DNA from: Bacteroidia bacterium
GTDB taxonomy: Bacteria > Bacteroidota > Bacteroidia > J057
Length of the DNA stretch: 64,000 bases
Assembly (NCBI GenBank): GCA_041391665.1
Contig: JAWKNO010000001.1
Coordinates: 1,240,001-1,304,000 of the forward strand
Reading direction: 5' to 3'
Made by a program: the position numbers and the translations under genes. Position 1 is the stretch's first letter. Each line of letters opens with the position of its first letter. The notes beneath the pieces are model-generated. The model ran no database searches. It saw only the letters and a list, made by a program, of their open reading frames with translations, and had not been told where the DNA came from. This document shows positions 16,828-25,856 of the stretch, one piece after another.

Positions 16828-19800
16828 ATGAAAAATCTGTATTCATTGCTTCTTGTACTCGCTTTGGTCTTTGTCCATCGCTTCAATCTTACGGCTCAAG
16901 CGCTGATTGCTAATGGCGGTTCGCATATTATTAATGCGAACGGCTCCAATCAATATGAAGGGTCTGCACAAGACTATACCATTCAATCAAACATCACTTT
17001 CAATACCCTCAGTTTCACCCTCAGAGGAGGAGATGGTGGCAATGCCGAGGCTGGAACTTCAGGTGGAAACCCTTGCATTAGCAATGGCGGGGAAGGCAGC
17101 ACCACCGAAGCCGAATTTTTGATAGGTAATGGTCCCAATGAGCTCAATCCCGGAGGAACCATCCGCTTTATTGTCGGGAAATATGGGGTAAGTGGCAATG
17201 TTGGCGGCACTGCGAACATAGGTAGTGGCGGCGGTGGCGGTACGGCAGTTTTATATCGCCCTAATAGTTCCTCCAACTGGACCATTCTGGCAGTTGCCGG
17301 TGGTGGTGGCGGTGCTCACCAGGGAAATATTTTTGGTAGCTGTATAGATGGTCACGATGGGAAGGGAGGTCGAAATACTGAGAACGGGGGAGATGGGGAT
17401 GGTAACAACGCAGGTACCGGAGGGACTAATGGAAATGGCGGTAACGGTGGTAGTTCCGGTGGTGGCGGAGGCGCCTTTTCGGATGGAGGTAACATCAGCA
17501 AAGGCGGTGGAGCCGGTTTTCCGGATGGTGGAGCTGGTAATACTTACGGTACGGATGGTGGCTGGGGTTTTGGTGGCGGCGGTTGTGGAGAAAACACCAA
17601 TAACAAGGGCGGCGGTGGCGGTGGCGGTTATTCCGGCGGTGGTGGTGGAGGAGCAATTAACTGCGGCGGCGGCGGTGGAAGCTATGTTAATTCAACCTAT
17701 GCCTTGAGCAGTACCAAGACAGCAGGTGCTACCGGAGGAAGTGTTTTGCAGAACGGGCGGGTGGAATATATCTTTTCAAGTACGATTATTGAATGGACGG
17801 GAGCCATTGATAACAACTGGCACAACAGCGGCAACTGGTCACCATCCAGGGTACCCAACAGTTTGGATTTCGTTAATATTAGTGCTGCTAATAATGATCC
17901 TCACATTTGGTCTGGTTCTCCTGCCACTGCAAAGGTCGTACGGGTGTTAGGCGGAGGAGAACTGACCATTGAGCCAAATGCTACGTTGAATATTTCCCCC
18001 CGTATATCTAACGGCATTTCCAATAATGGAATGATTACCAATGACAATGGTGAAATCAACATTACCACGGTAGGATTCATCACCTATACCGGCATCTTAA
18101 ATAATACGAATGCTACCTTCATCAATAAGTTTGGCGGCGTCATCAATATTGTGGGAATGGATGGAAACGGGATCTTCAACAACTCCAATTCCACTTTCAC
18201 CAACCAATTGGGAGGTACCATCAATATCGGTACAGTAAGTGGTCCGATTGGTGAAAATGGCATCCAAAACGAAGCCGGCGGTACTTTTTCTAACTTTGGT
18301 TCGCTGGATATCAGAAAAGCCAACCTTGCAGGTATTCAAAACGCAGGAACTTTCTCGAACAATATTGGTGGTTATATCGAGGTTCGGGAAACCGGTCAGG
18401 ACGGGATTCTTTGTACCGGAGGCGCCTTCACCAATAATGGCACAACGGAAATTGGTCAGGGCGCCGCTATTGGCGATGACGGAATTGAGAACCAGTCAGG
18501 CAGCACGTTTACCAATTCCGGAACCTTGACAATCGTGAATACCACCAATAAGGGTATCTATAATGATGGAACGTTTACCAACGACTCAAACGCTACGCTC
18601 GCTATATCCCAAACAGGAACTATAGGAATTCACAGTAGCGCCGGTTCTTTTAACAATGATGGAGGTACTATCAATATTGGTTCAGTGAGTGGTCAGATAG
18701 GAACCGTTGGGTTTCATTCTAACTCAGGTAGTGTTTGCACCAATACCGGAACAATCCATATCAGGAATACTGTCTCACATGGCTTGTTATCCTACACCGA
18801 TTTTACAAACGGCGCTTCGGGTGAAATTTTTATTGACCAGACAGGTACAGTAGGTCTCGGTCATTTAGGAGGCACATTTGAAAATAGCGGAACGATTAGT
18901 ATAGGTTCTATTGCTGCTTTAGGAGGGCAAGGGATTCAAAATCTGGCTAATTTCAACAACCTGGCTGGTGGAATCATCACCATTGACAACACGAACTCCT
19001 TTGGTTTAGCCAACGTAGGAGCTGCAACTATTGTCAATGAAGGTTTATTTAAAATGGGTGAAAACGGTAGTATTGGTAGCTATGCCATCTTTAACGGTAA
19101 TGTGGGTAATACATGTACTTTCTATAATGGCAACTGTGGCGCAGTCATCCACATTTTTGACGGAGGCGTTTTAGACCAGGCCGACGGATTCACAAATACC
19201 GGATTAATCCTGCAGGAGTCTGCTGATGCCAGCGATATCAACATCAACAGCGGCACCATCCTGTACAATGCGGGCACCTTTACTGCAAATGGCAATGCAC
19301 CAGTTTCTCTTTCCGCTAGCTTTTCTGGCAAAAGTATTTGGAGAGGCTGTAATGGTAGTACCTGGGAGAATGCTGGAAATTGGTATCCTGCTGGTATCCC
19401 TACCGCTGCTGACGGGGTGGTCATTGGTCCGGCAAATACCTATCCACAGATTAATAATTCGGCACAAGCGAGATCTGTCCTGGTTGAACAAGGGAATCTG
19501 TTCAACAACGGCACCCTTTCTGTGACCGACGGAGACCTTGATATAAATCTGGGCGCAACGGTACAGGGCAACGGACAATACTACCTGAGTGGAGATTTCA
19601 AGGTTGATGGGGGTACGTTTAATGCGGGCAACTCCACCGTTACCATGACGGGGGCTACTGACGCCATGATCATGGTAAGCGGTGGCGCTCAGACAAACTT
19701 TTATAACCTGGTTGTCGATAAACCCTCCGATAAGACGGTCTCAATCAATTCAACGGTCTCTGTCACCCATGAACTGACGATTAATTCCGGTGACCTCGCG

Positions 19801-21519
19801 GTGAATGGAACGCTCAACTGCCCGTCTCTACACCTGCCCAACGGAACCGATGTAACCAACGCCGGGTACATTCTTGTGCAAGGTGGCGGCTCCTTTTGGA
19901 TTCAATCAGGCGCTTCGGCACAAGGGAACGGCGGATATTTTTTACAGGGAGACTTTTTGTTAGATGGCGGGACGTTCACACCCGGGACTTCTTCGGTAAC
20001 TTTCGTTGGGACTGGCACCCAGAGCATCTCTCCCGACCCGGTAAGTTTTTACAACCTGGTGGTGGACAAGCCCTCCGACCAAAAAGTTATTTTTGAAGAC
20101 GTAATGGTCACCAATGCTCTAACCGTTTCTGCTGGCGACTTGGAAATTACTAATGGTCATTTCCTGACCTGTCCTAATCTCTTGTTGGAAAGTGGTAGTG
20201 ATTTAACCAACAACGGCAGCCTCACTTGTGCTGTTGGTCTCTTATGGGTCAAAACAGGGGCTACTGCACAAGGCAACGGGCTATACACCCTAAACAATAA
20301 CTTTACCGTAACCCCGGGAGCCACTTTCATCCCGGGCACTTCTACCGTGATAATGACCGGGGCGGGTAACAGGATTATCGGCAATTCGGCTATCGATTTC
20401 TACAACCTGGAAATCAATAAAACATCGGGGGGCAGTGTTAAAATCACCGGTAATTTGACCGTTTCCAATGAGCTGAACCTGGTGTCCGGTAACCTGGATT
20501 TGAACAATAAAACAATTGAACTTACAGGTAGCGGAACCATCTTGGGGGAAAGCGCTGCGAGTTATATTTACAGCAGCACCGGAGCAGGGGTAGTGAAAAA
20601 GACGGTTGACCTGAATGCTCCCACTTCGGAAAACCCCGGCAACATCGGGGTGGCCATCACCTCCGCCGCCAACCCAGGTCTGACCACCATCCAGCGGGGG
20701 CACACCGTGCAGAATGTCAACGGTGACATGGGCATTTTTCGTTACTACGACATTTCCCCTGCTAACAACACAGGGCTGAATGCCACGGTGCGCTTCCATT
20801 ACCTCGACCACGAGCTGAATAACATTCCGGAAAGCGAACTGACGCCCTTCCGGTACAATGGCAGCATATGGGACACCTACTTCGTCAGCGCCACTGACGC
20901 ATCTGCCAACTGGGTAGAGACGATCCTGGTAAATGCCTTTTCTACCTGGACCCTGGCCAGTTTCAATGCGAACTTTCCGGTTGAACTGGTCCATTTCAGC
21001 ACCTCAAAAACGGAGGGGGGCGTTTTGCTGGAATGGCAGACTGCCTCGGAACTCAACAACGAAGGCTTCGCAGTGGAACACAGCACCGACGTTAGCAACT
21101 GGGACTACCTCGGTTTTGTGGAGGGGCAGGGCACTTCCATGGAAGCGCATGATTACCAGTTTATCCACGGAAATCCCACCTACGGCGAAAACTACTATCG
21201 CCTCCGGCAGGTGGATTTTGATGGCAAATTTGAGTATTCGGACATACGTTCGGTGGAGTTTGGTGGTTTGGAACATCAAATCAAAGTCTTTCCCAACCCG
21301 GCCAAAACCCATTTCAATGTCCAAATTTCGGACGATTTCAGGCAGGCATCTATCCGGGTTTTCGACCTTAGTGGACGATTGGTTTTCGAACAGGAATTGG
21401 ACGGGGGCAACCAAAGTCTGGTCATTGATGTCAATGCCTGGCCATCGGAGATATACCTGATTCGGGTAGTAGAGGACGGCAGAAGCGCTACCCACAAACT
21501 ACAAGTGCAGAAAGACTGA
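16828..21519 (+). CDS. Giant Gly-rich, repeat-containing surface protein with T9SS sorting domain
   Basis: 1563 residues from the ATG at 16828, chosen because it gives a clean signal peptide (MKNLYSLLLVLALVFVHRF, ending LTAQA). Parts: a Gly-rich region (~residues 65-300) with runs of four to six Gly, as in eukaryote-like glycine-rich ligand-binding domains; a WTGAIDNNWHNSGNWSP module; a long beta-solenoid-like stretch of ~20-residue N-G-T-I-N-I-type repeats (~400-800); a second W-x-G...NW module; three tandem ~130-residue units, each with FYNLVVDKPSD-like text; and a C-terminal type A T9SS domain (VFPNPAKTHFNVQ ... IYLIRVVEDG). Predicted to be exported by the type IX system and attached to, or released from, the cell surface; adhesin or matrix role inferred. 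Confidence 0.9.
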   Translation: MKNLYSLLLVLALVFVHRFNLTAQALIANGGSHIINANGSNQYEGSAQDYTIQSNITFNTLSFTLRGGDGGNAEAGTSGGNPCISNGGEGSTTEAEFLIGNGPNELNPGGTIRFIVGKYGVSGNVGGTANIGSGGGGGTAVLYRPNSSSNWTILAVAGGGGGAHQGNIFGSCIDGHDGKGGRNTENGGDGDGNNAGTGGTNGNGGNGGSSGGGGGAFSDGGNISKGGGAGFPDGGAGNTYGTDGGWGFGGGGCGENTNNKGGGGGGGYSGGGGGGAINCGGGGGSYVNSTYALSSTKTAGATGGSVLQNGRVEYIFSSTIIEWTGAIDNNWHNSGNWSPSRVPNSLDFVNISAANNDPHIWSGSPATAKVVRVLGGGELTIEPNATLNISPRISNGISNNGMITNDNGEINITTVGFITYTGILNNTNATFINKFGGVINIVGMDGNGIFNNSNSTFTNQLGGTINIGTVSGPIGENGIQNEAGGTFSNFGSLDIRKANLAGIQNAGTFSNNIGGYIEVRETGQDGILCTGGAFTNNGTTEIGQGAAIGDDGIENQSGSTFTNSGTLTIVNTTNKGIYNDGTFTNDSNATLAISQTGTIGIHSSAGSFNNDGGTINIGSVSGQIGTVGFHSNSGSVCTNTGTIHIRNTVSHGLLSYTDFTNGASGEIFIDQTGTVGLGHLGGTFENSGTISIGSIAALGGQGIQNLANFNNLAGGIITIDNTNSFGLANVGAATIVNEGLFKMGENGSIGSYAIFNGNVGNTCTFYNGNCGAVIHIFDGGVLDQADGFTNTGLILQESADASDININSGTILYNAGTFTANGNAPVSLSASFSGKSIWRGCNGSTWENAGNWYPAGIPTAADGVVIGPANTYPQINNSAQARSVLVEQGNLFNNGTLSVTDGDLDINLGATVQGNGQYYLSGDFKVDGGTFNAGNSTVTMTGATDAMIMVSGGAQTNFYNLVVDKPSDKTVSINSTVSVTHELTINSGDLAVNGTLNCPSLHLPNGTDVTNAGYILVQGGGSFWIQSGASAQGNGGYFLQGDFLLDGGTFTPGTSSVTFVGTGTQSISPDPVSFYNLVVDKPSDQKVIFEDVMVTNALTVSAGDLEITNGHFLTCPNLLLESGSDLTNNGSLTCAVGLLWVKTGATAQGNGLYTLNNNFTVTPGATFIPGTSTVIMTGAGNRIIGNSAIDFYNLEINKTSGGSVKITGNLTVSNELNLVSGNLDLNNKTIELTGSGTILGESAASYIYSSTGAGVVKKTVDLNAPTSENPGNIGVAITSAANPGLTTIQRGHTVQNVNGDMGIFRYYDISPANNTGLNATVRFHYLDHELNNIPESELTPFRYNGSIWDTYFVSATDASANWVETILVNAFSTWTLASFNANFPVELVHFSTSKTEGGVLLEWQTASELNNEGFAVEHSTDVSNWDYLGFVEGQGTSMEAHDYQFIHGNPTYGENYYRLRQVDFDGKFEYSDIRSVEFGGLEHQIKVFPNPAKTHFNVQISDDFRQASIRVFDLSGRLVFEQELDGGNQSLVIDVNAWPSEIYLIRVVEDGRSATHKLQVQKD

Positions 21520-21540
21520 TTTTTTCTGATTGATACATAG

Positions 21541-21575
21541 GCTGGGCCTCTACAGGAGGCTCAGTTTTTTTTATT
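21541..21575 (+). terminator. Rho-independent terminator of the adhesin gene
   Basis: CTGGGCCTC, TACAG loop, GAGGCTCAG, then an uninterrupted run of eight T. Arms pair with one mismatch/bulge; located 22 bases after the stop codon. Classic intrinsic terminator. Confidence 0.9.
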
Positions 21576-21716
21576 CTTTTTGACAGAAAAGTTGTTATTA
21601 ATAGCTATGTCAAATTATGCTACTTCTATCCCCTGCGGATCAACCAGCACTGAATCCGCCTGAGGCAGACACAAAGTTCCAAATTTGCACGTCACCGCGC
21701 CTGACGCAAAGCCCAT

Positions 21717-21806
21717 TGTCCACCACCATTAAGTTAAGAAAAAAAGCGTAACCTGAATCAACGAAAGCGCCACGGAACAGCGGTTTGCTGTCCTAACAAT
21801 TGGGGA
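21717..21806. mobile_element. MITE-like element, type B copy 2
   Basis: Left end TGTCCACCACCATTAAG, interior GCGTAACCTGAATCAACGAA and hairpin GGAACAGCGGTTTGCTGTCC, right end CAATTGGGGA (shortened relative to other copies). Same orientation as copy 1 at 13192; the two bracket the kinase and adhesin genes. Confidence 0.6.
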
Positions 21807-21817
21807 GTACTTCAACC

Positions 21818-22198
21818 TTATTCCTGGGGTGGTGAATACTTAACGATATCAATACCAATTCCGTTAGGGTCTTGAATAGCAAAATGCCTGTCGCCCCAAG
21901 GCTCATCTCTTAATTCAACTTTGATTTCAACTCCGTTCTTTTTCAGTTTATTGTAAATCGTATCCACGTCATCTACTTCTATGGTTAGATACATACCTTG
22001 TCCATTGAACGGTTGATGAAAAAATGTTTGTTGTGTTGGGTGATGGGGTAACAAAAAACTAAGTTCAGCCTGTCGATTAGGCGTATGTAACAAAAGGTAA
22101 AATTCGTTTTCAAATGTTACTCCAAATCCTAATTTGTCAGTGTAGAAAGCCTTACTCTCTGCCAACTTTTCTGTAAGTATACCTGCGTTGAGTTTCAT
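21818..22198 (-). CDS. VOC-family (glyoxalase/bleomycin-resistance fold) protein
   Basis: 126 residues, a complete single VOC domain: MKLNAGILTEKLAESKAFYT and KLGFGVTFENEFYLLLH in the first beta-alpha-beta-beta-beta unit, YLTIEVDDVDTIYNKLKKNG and FAIQDPNGIGIDIVKY in the second. Such small stand-alone members bind divalent metal and act as lyases, dioxygenases or drug-binding proteins; the substrate cannot be told. Downstream of, and co-directional with, an AraC-type regulator 77 bases away, which may control it (inference). Confidence 0.88.
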   Translation of the reverse strand: MKLNAGILTEKLAESKAFYTDKLGFGVTFENEFYLLLHTPNRQAELSFLLPHHPTQQTFFHQPFNGQGMYLTIEVDDVDTIYNKLKKNGVEIKVELRDEPWGDRHFAIQDPNGIGIDIVKYSPPQE

Positions 22199-22275
22199 AT
22201 CTTATCCGTTTTTAAGTTGATGATGAGGCAAAATTACAAGCGCTAAAAACCATAGCCTTGTAAAAAACGGACATT

Positions 22276-23091
22276 CTATCTTCCAAAGGCTTTGCTGGGT
22301 GTAACACCATAGAAATTCTTAAACTCTTTTATGAAATGGGCTTGGTCGTAATACCCAAGGTCAAAGAATATTTTATTGTGCCTAAGACTTTGTGTTGAAG
22401 GTTTGGCATTCAGAATGGTTTGGAAACGCACCACCTGACTGAATGTTTTGGCTGTATCGCCAATATAAAATTCAAAGTAACGTCTTAACTGTCTTTGGCT
22501 TAAGCCGATGTCTAAATCTGTCTGAACATTTACAACCCCATAATTTTTTAGAATGATATTCAAGGCATTTTGAAAGCGGCTGTCCAAAGCGGTATTGGCT
22601 TTTGCCGCTATGTTTGTGAAGTATTTATCAAATCTGAATTTAATTTTTTCAAAGCCGTCTGCAGCAGAAAAATTGTCTGTAATGAATGCAGAAGTTTCGT
22701 GTAATACTATTTCAAGTCGTTCAAAACGATTACTCAATTCTTTTGCATCAACGTTAAAAAGTGAAGGAAACGTTGTCGGAGGAAAACGAATACCCACATA
22801 ATGAAACGAATTGTCAAGTGGGAACTCTGTATATTTTTTACAAAATCCCATTACGAAATTTTCTGAAGGCTTGTCAAGCTGAAAGAAAATATCAATGCAA
22901 CCATCAGCAACCACCCTGTATGTAAAAGGTTCTTGAAGTTTTTCTTCTGTTTTCAATTCCCAATAGCAGTAAATAATATTTGAGAGACTGTCGTTTGGAG
23001 AAACTTCCCGATAAGAAACACTTTGCCCTGCCTTTTTTACGGTCGGTTGCGCAGGTCGATAAAGTCGTCTTATGTTAAAGTCATTTTGCAC
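22276..23091 (-). CDS. AraC-family transcriptional regulator with DUF6597-type N-terminus
   Basis: 271 residues. The N-terminal sensor region (IIYCYWELKTEE, VVADGCIDIFFQL, GIRFPPTTFPSLF) matches the DUF6597-type ligand-binding half, and the C-terminal ~90 residues are an AraC HTH (DIGLSQRQLRRYFEFYIG; FFDLGYYDQAHFIKEFKNFY; GVTPSKAF). Cytoplasmic DNA-binding protein; ligand unknown. Upstream on the - strand lie GTTGTGC- and GTTGTCG-containing palindrome halves and a type A/B MITE end, so it probably entered as a mobile gene with the VOC gene below it. Confidence 0.9.
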   Translation of the reverse strand: MQNDFNIRRLYRPAQPTVKKAGQSVSYREVSPNDSLSNIIYCYWELKTEEKLQEPFTYRVVADGCIDIFFQLDKPSENFVMGFCKKYTEFPLDNSFHYVGIRFPPTTFPSLFNVDAKELSNRFERLEIVLHETSAFITDNFSAADGFEKIKFRFDKYFTNIAAKANTALDSRFQNALNIILKNYGVVNVQTDLDIGLSQRQLRRYFEFYIGDTAKTFSQVVRFQTILNAKPSTQSLRHNKIFFDLGYYDQAHFIKEFKNFYGVTPSKAFGR

Positions 23092-23165
23092 TGTTTAGGC
23101 CTATTTATCATGACGCACAACGGTGGGTGGCGACAACGGTTTAGGTGCATGGTCGTAAGCCACTT

Positions 23166-23258
23166 TCACGGTCATTAAGTTAAGAAAAAAAGCGTAACCT
23201 GAAGCAATGAAAGCGCCACGGAACAGAGGTTTGCTGTCCTAACAATTGGGGTGGTGGC
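23166..23258. mobile_element. MITE-like element, type B copy 3 (type A left end)
   Basis: Begins TCACGGTCATTAAGTTAAG (the type A left terminus), continues with the type B interior and hairpin, and ends CAATTGGGGTGGTGGCA. It abuts a truncated IS5-type element exactly at 23258/23259, so insertion or recombination of this element probably removed the rest of the IS. Confidence 0.6.
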
Positions 23259-23655
23259 AGATCATGGGCGCCAGCTTAACACTTTGACTGTCAATACAGA
23301 CAAGAGAAGGAAGCTCCGCACGACCTTCCCGTACCCGATCTTGTTGATTTAAGGCTAGATTCACCTGATCCATCGTCCCATCTTTATTCCATTTATCAAA
23401 ATAGTAGTACACGGCCGACCATTTCGGAAAATGAGGCGGCAGATTTCGCCATTGACATCCGGCCCGTACCAGATACAAAATCGCATTCACTACACAACGG
23501 ATCGGCATCGTTCGTTTGCGTTTCCAATCAAAAAATTCCGATATTGACTCCCATTGGGCATCAGTGAGTTCGCTATACTGAGTGGTCATTTTGGTTTTTG
23601 TTTGCAAACTCAACCTAATGACCTTTGCCCAATTTTTAAAATCCTAACATGCTCT
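23259..23655 (-). mobile_element. Truncated IS5-type element
   Basis: 5' half of the same element that is complete at 39837-40696. The IS end TCCTAACATGCTCT lies at 23642-23655; the transposase N-terminus (MTTQYSELTDAQWESISEFF) starts at 23589. It reads to IDSQSVKLAPMI (first catalytic Asp) and then runs into MITE sequence. The remaining catalytic residues and the other IS end are missing, so it is dead. A few substitutions (RAG for QTG, REGRAE for REGRAQ) separate it from the complete copy. Confidence 0.85.
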
Positions 23656-24831
23656 AATGTGGTCTATAAGAATTTCTACAGATTTAAATCGTTTTGATTT
23701 GTCTGGATTGAGGCCTATATTCCTTATTTCAACAAGCTTTTGGTCTTTAATTTTGTCCATATTTGTTTTTCCTGTGAGTATAAAAAGGATGATCATAGTT
23801 GCTGAATATATCTCGTGTTCAAAAGCGTAATTAGAAAACCCGTCTAATTTTAATTGAGGGTCGTTGAAATATCCTTTAAAATCTGTACTTAAAGACGTTA
23901 GTTCACTTTTCATTGTTTTTACCAGACCAAAATCTGATATTTTGAAAACTTCCACATTTTCATAGATTTTCACAAGCACATTTTTGGGGCTTAAATCTCG
24001 ATGCATTAGATTTTTTGAGTGCAAGTAATCTAATCCTTTTAAGAACTGGTAGCAGATCAATTTTCTTTTTTCTTTTGAAAGGCTTGAATTGGTAAACTTA
24101 AGATGTTCATCAAGAGTTCTATCCATGAATTCCATAGTGTATTCATTCGATTCCTCAAAATACTTATAGACCTCTACAATATAAGGAGAATTTAACTGTT
24201 TCATTTCGTCAAATTCTCTTCTGAAACGTAAAAGTTCTTTTGAGCTCAAATTAGACTTTGCTCTTTTTAGGACGAAATCCTTCTGATATTGTAGGTCTTT
24301 ATATTTAAAAACTTTAGCGTATGATCCCTCACCAATTAGCTGCAAATTAGCAATGGTTTCAAAATGATTTGATTTTAGGGTGATTGAGTCGTTTGGTGAG
24401 AAAATTGGTTTGGTGTAGTAAATATCAATCTCTTTAAAACCGATTGGCATTGTGCTACCACCAGATTCAACAAGGAACTCAGAGCATTCTTCAAACAACT
24501 GATCATAGTATTCATCAATTTTGAAGCTATGTTTCGTATTATTGAGGCTTCTTTTCAATCTATTGATCAGACGTATATTGTTTTTAAGCTCCCTGCTTTG
24601 ATCTGCCCAGAAATGAGCGTTGGAGTTTTCTGTAACAGGTAAGCGAGTATTCATTTGTTCAAATAGCCGTACTAAATTGGAGTGAAACGTTCCGAAAATG
24701 CCAACAAGATTTGGGTCATTAAAAAATTCGTATAGAAATCCGTATTCTGAAGAATTTATATCACCAATGCTTCTGCTTATTTTTTCAATTTCATTCTCAA
24801 TATTCATATGGTCTTTCAAGGTTTCATACAT
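23644..24831 (-). CDS. Eukaryotic-type Ser/Thr protein kinase, 3' end replaced by IS
   Basis: 395 residues. An N-terminal ~160-residue helical region without recognised domain is followed by a kinase domain: Gly loop LIGEGSYAKVFKY (~174), VAIK-equivalent DFVLKRA (~193), catalytic loop LMHRDLSPKNVLV (~281) and DFG in KISDFGLV (~301). All key residues are present. No membrane segment or PASTA repeats, unlike the common PknB type. The last three residues (RAC) are read from the IS5-type end, so the native C-terminus is lost, probably only a short piece. It lies downstream of the attC-like hairpin that follows the CHAT/membrane pair, i.e. in second-cassette position. Kinases of this sort occur in phage-defence loci; that role is inferred from neighbours only. 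Confidence 0.88.
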   Translation of the reverse strand: MYETLKDHMNIENEIEKISRSIGDINSSEYGFLYEFFNDPNLVGIFGTFHSNLVRLFEQMNTRLPVTENSNAHFWADQSRELKNNIRLINRLKRSLNNTKHSFKIDEYYDQLFEECSEFLVESGGSTMPIGFKEIDIYYTKPIFSPNDSITLKSNHFETIANLQLIGEGSYAKVFKYKDLQYQKDFVLKRAKSNLSSKELLRFRREFDEMKQLNSPYIVEVYKYFEESNEYTMEFMDRTLDEHLKFTNSSLSKEKRKLICYQFLKGLDYLHSKNLMHRDLSPKNVLVKIYENVEVFKISDFGLVKTMKSELTSLSTDFKGYFNDPQLKLDGFSNYAFEHEIYSATMIILFILTGKTNMDKIKDQKLVEIRNIGLNPDKSKRFKSVEILIDHIRAC

Positions 24832-24863
24832 GGTTTAAATATTCTGGTACTGCTTTTTTCATA

Positions 24864-24952
24864 GCTCGCAACGGGTGGATGTGCGCATTTGCCGCCGTGC
24901 GTTGGCTTTTACGGGGCTTTCGGCGGCATTGGCGAACATCCTTTGTTCTCTG
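24864..24952 (-). other. attC-like hairpin A (after the CHAT/membrane gene pair)
   Basis: On the - strand: GAACAAAGGATGTTCGCC, AATGCCGCC, a ~26-base loop, GGCGGCAAATGCG, CACATCCACCCGTTGCGAG. Outer AAC and GTT pair, then an unpaired spacer (AAA / ACCC), then GGATGT/ACATCC and GCCGCC/GGCGGC stems with bulges: the layout of an integron attC (R'', L'', L', R'). R' is GTTGCGA rather than strict GTTRRRY. It begins a few bases after the stop of the membrane protein gene and ends just before the kinase gene. Confidence 0.6.
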
Positions 24953-24955
24953 CTA

Positions 24956-25822
24956 TTATTTCATCTTTTCATCGCCGATTGTGAAAAGTCTTTCATAACT
25001 TTCCCAAAGTTTGTCAGTTTTATTATCCAAATTGATGCAGCCTATGCACAAAATTAGAATTATGACCAGTAAAATGGCTTCGATTATTAGTGAGCCAACT
25101 GTCAAAACAGGGTTCATTTCAAACACCTTCACAAAGGTCGAAATATCGTTAATCAATACTGTAAGGTGCGTGATGAATGGCGTTAAAAACAATAAGTAAG
25201 GTATGATTACCAGCGACTTAGAGGCATTATTATTGCCATTATTCTCATTAGGAATAGAGAGAATTTGCGCCATCGAAAGCAAGTCAAAATATGTTTTTTT
25301 ATTTCCGTTTACTTCTTTTTCGTTTATTACGTTGAGGGCTATGTATATATTTGAATATTTTAGCCCTAAATTGTACCAAAGAACTAACGTAACCAACGCT
25401 AAAAAGACACCACTAAAAAGCCCTAAATCATTAACATCGAAAACAACTGTAGTAAAAGGCACTTCGATATACTTTCGTGAGATGTAATTTTTTTCGCTTA
25501 CTTCTTGCTTAATTAAATTGAAATCAGTACAAAGGCTTGTGTTTTTTTTATATTGATTTTCAAATTCATCGTATAACTTCTTTACCTTAGGGTCGGCAGA
25601 AGTAGGAAAAGTGCCTTGTGGCAATTGAGACTTTGCCGAGCACCATTCATTAAGTTTACTATTGTAATCTTTTCCAGAAGTCATCCAACCCCAAGGGAAG
25701 GTGTTATATGCACAAATAAATACAAAGACACTTCCGAAGACCGCAACAAGCAATGTGCTTCTTACTTTTTTTATAGAAGATACGGCTTGACTGATTACCG
25801 CTAAAAGTACTTGCTCAGACAT
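24956..25822 (-). CDS. Multi-spanning membrane protein paired with CHAT protease
   Basis: 288 residues from ATG 25822; a TTG 42 bases upstream overlaps the preceding stop but is less likely. Predicted membrane helices: STLLVAVFGSVFVFICAYNT (~22-41), FSGVFLALVTLVLWYNLGL (~135), VIIPYLLFLTPFITHLTVLI (~210) and VGSLIIEAILLVIILILCIG (~245), with a ~90-residue extracytoplasmic loop after the first helix and a short charged tail. No known family is recognised. It follows the EAD11-CHAT gene by 34 bases on the same strand and ends in the attC-like hairpin, so the two genes form one cassette. A membrane effector released or cut by the CHAT protease is a reasonable inference. Confidence 0.8.
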   Translation of the reverse strand: MSEQVLLAVISQAVSSIKKVRSTLLVAVFGSVFVFICAYNTFPWGWMTSGKDYNSKLNEWCSAKSQLPQGTFPTSADPKVKKLYDEFENQYKKNTSLCTDFNLIKQEVSEKNYISRKYIEVPFTTVVFDVNDLGLFSGVFLALVTLVLWYNLGLKYSNIYIALNVINEKEVNGNKKTYFDLLSMAQILSIPNENNGNNNASKSLVIIPYLLFLTPFITHLTVLINDISTFVKVFEMNPVLTVGSLIIEAILLVIILILCIGCINLDNKTDKLWESYERLFTIGDEKMK

Positions 25823-25856
25823 AGAATAGTTATAAATTTTGAAAGAAAGTTGAGGA

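Noticed and set aside
17348..17707. Long + strand frame inside the adhesin gene
   Set aside because: Shadow of the Gly-rich GGT/GGC codons in another frame; no start context or family match.
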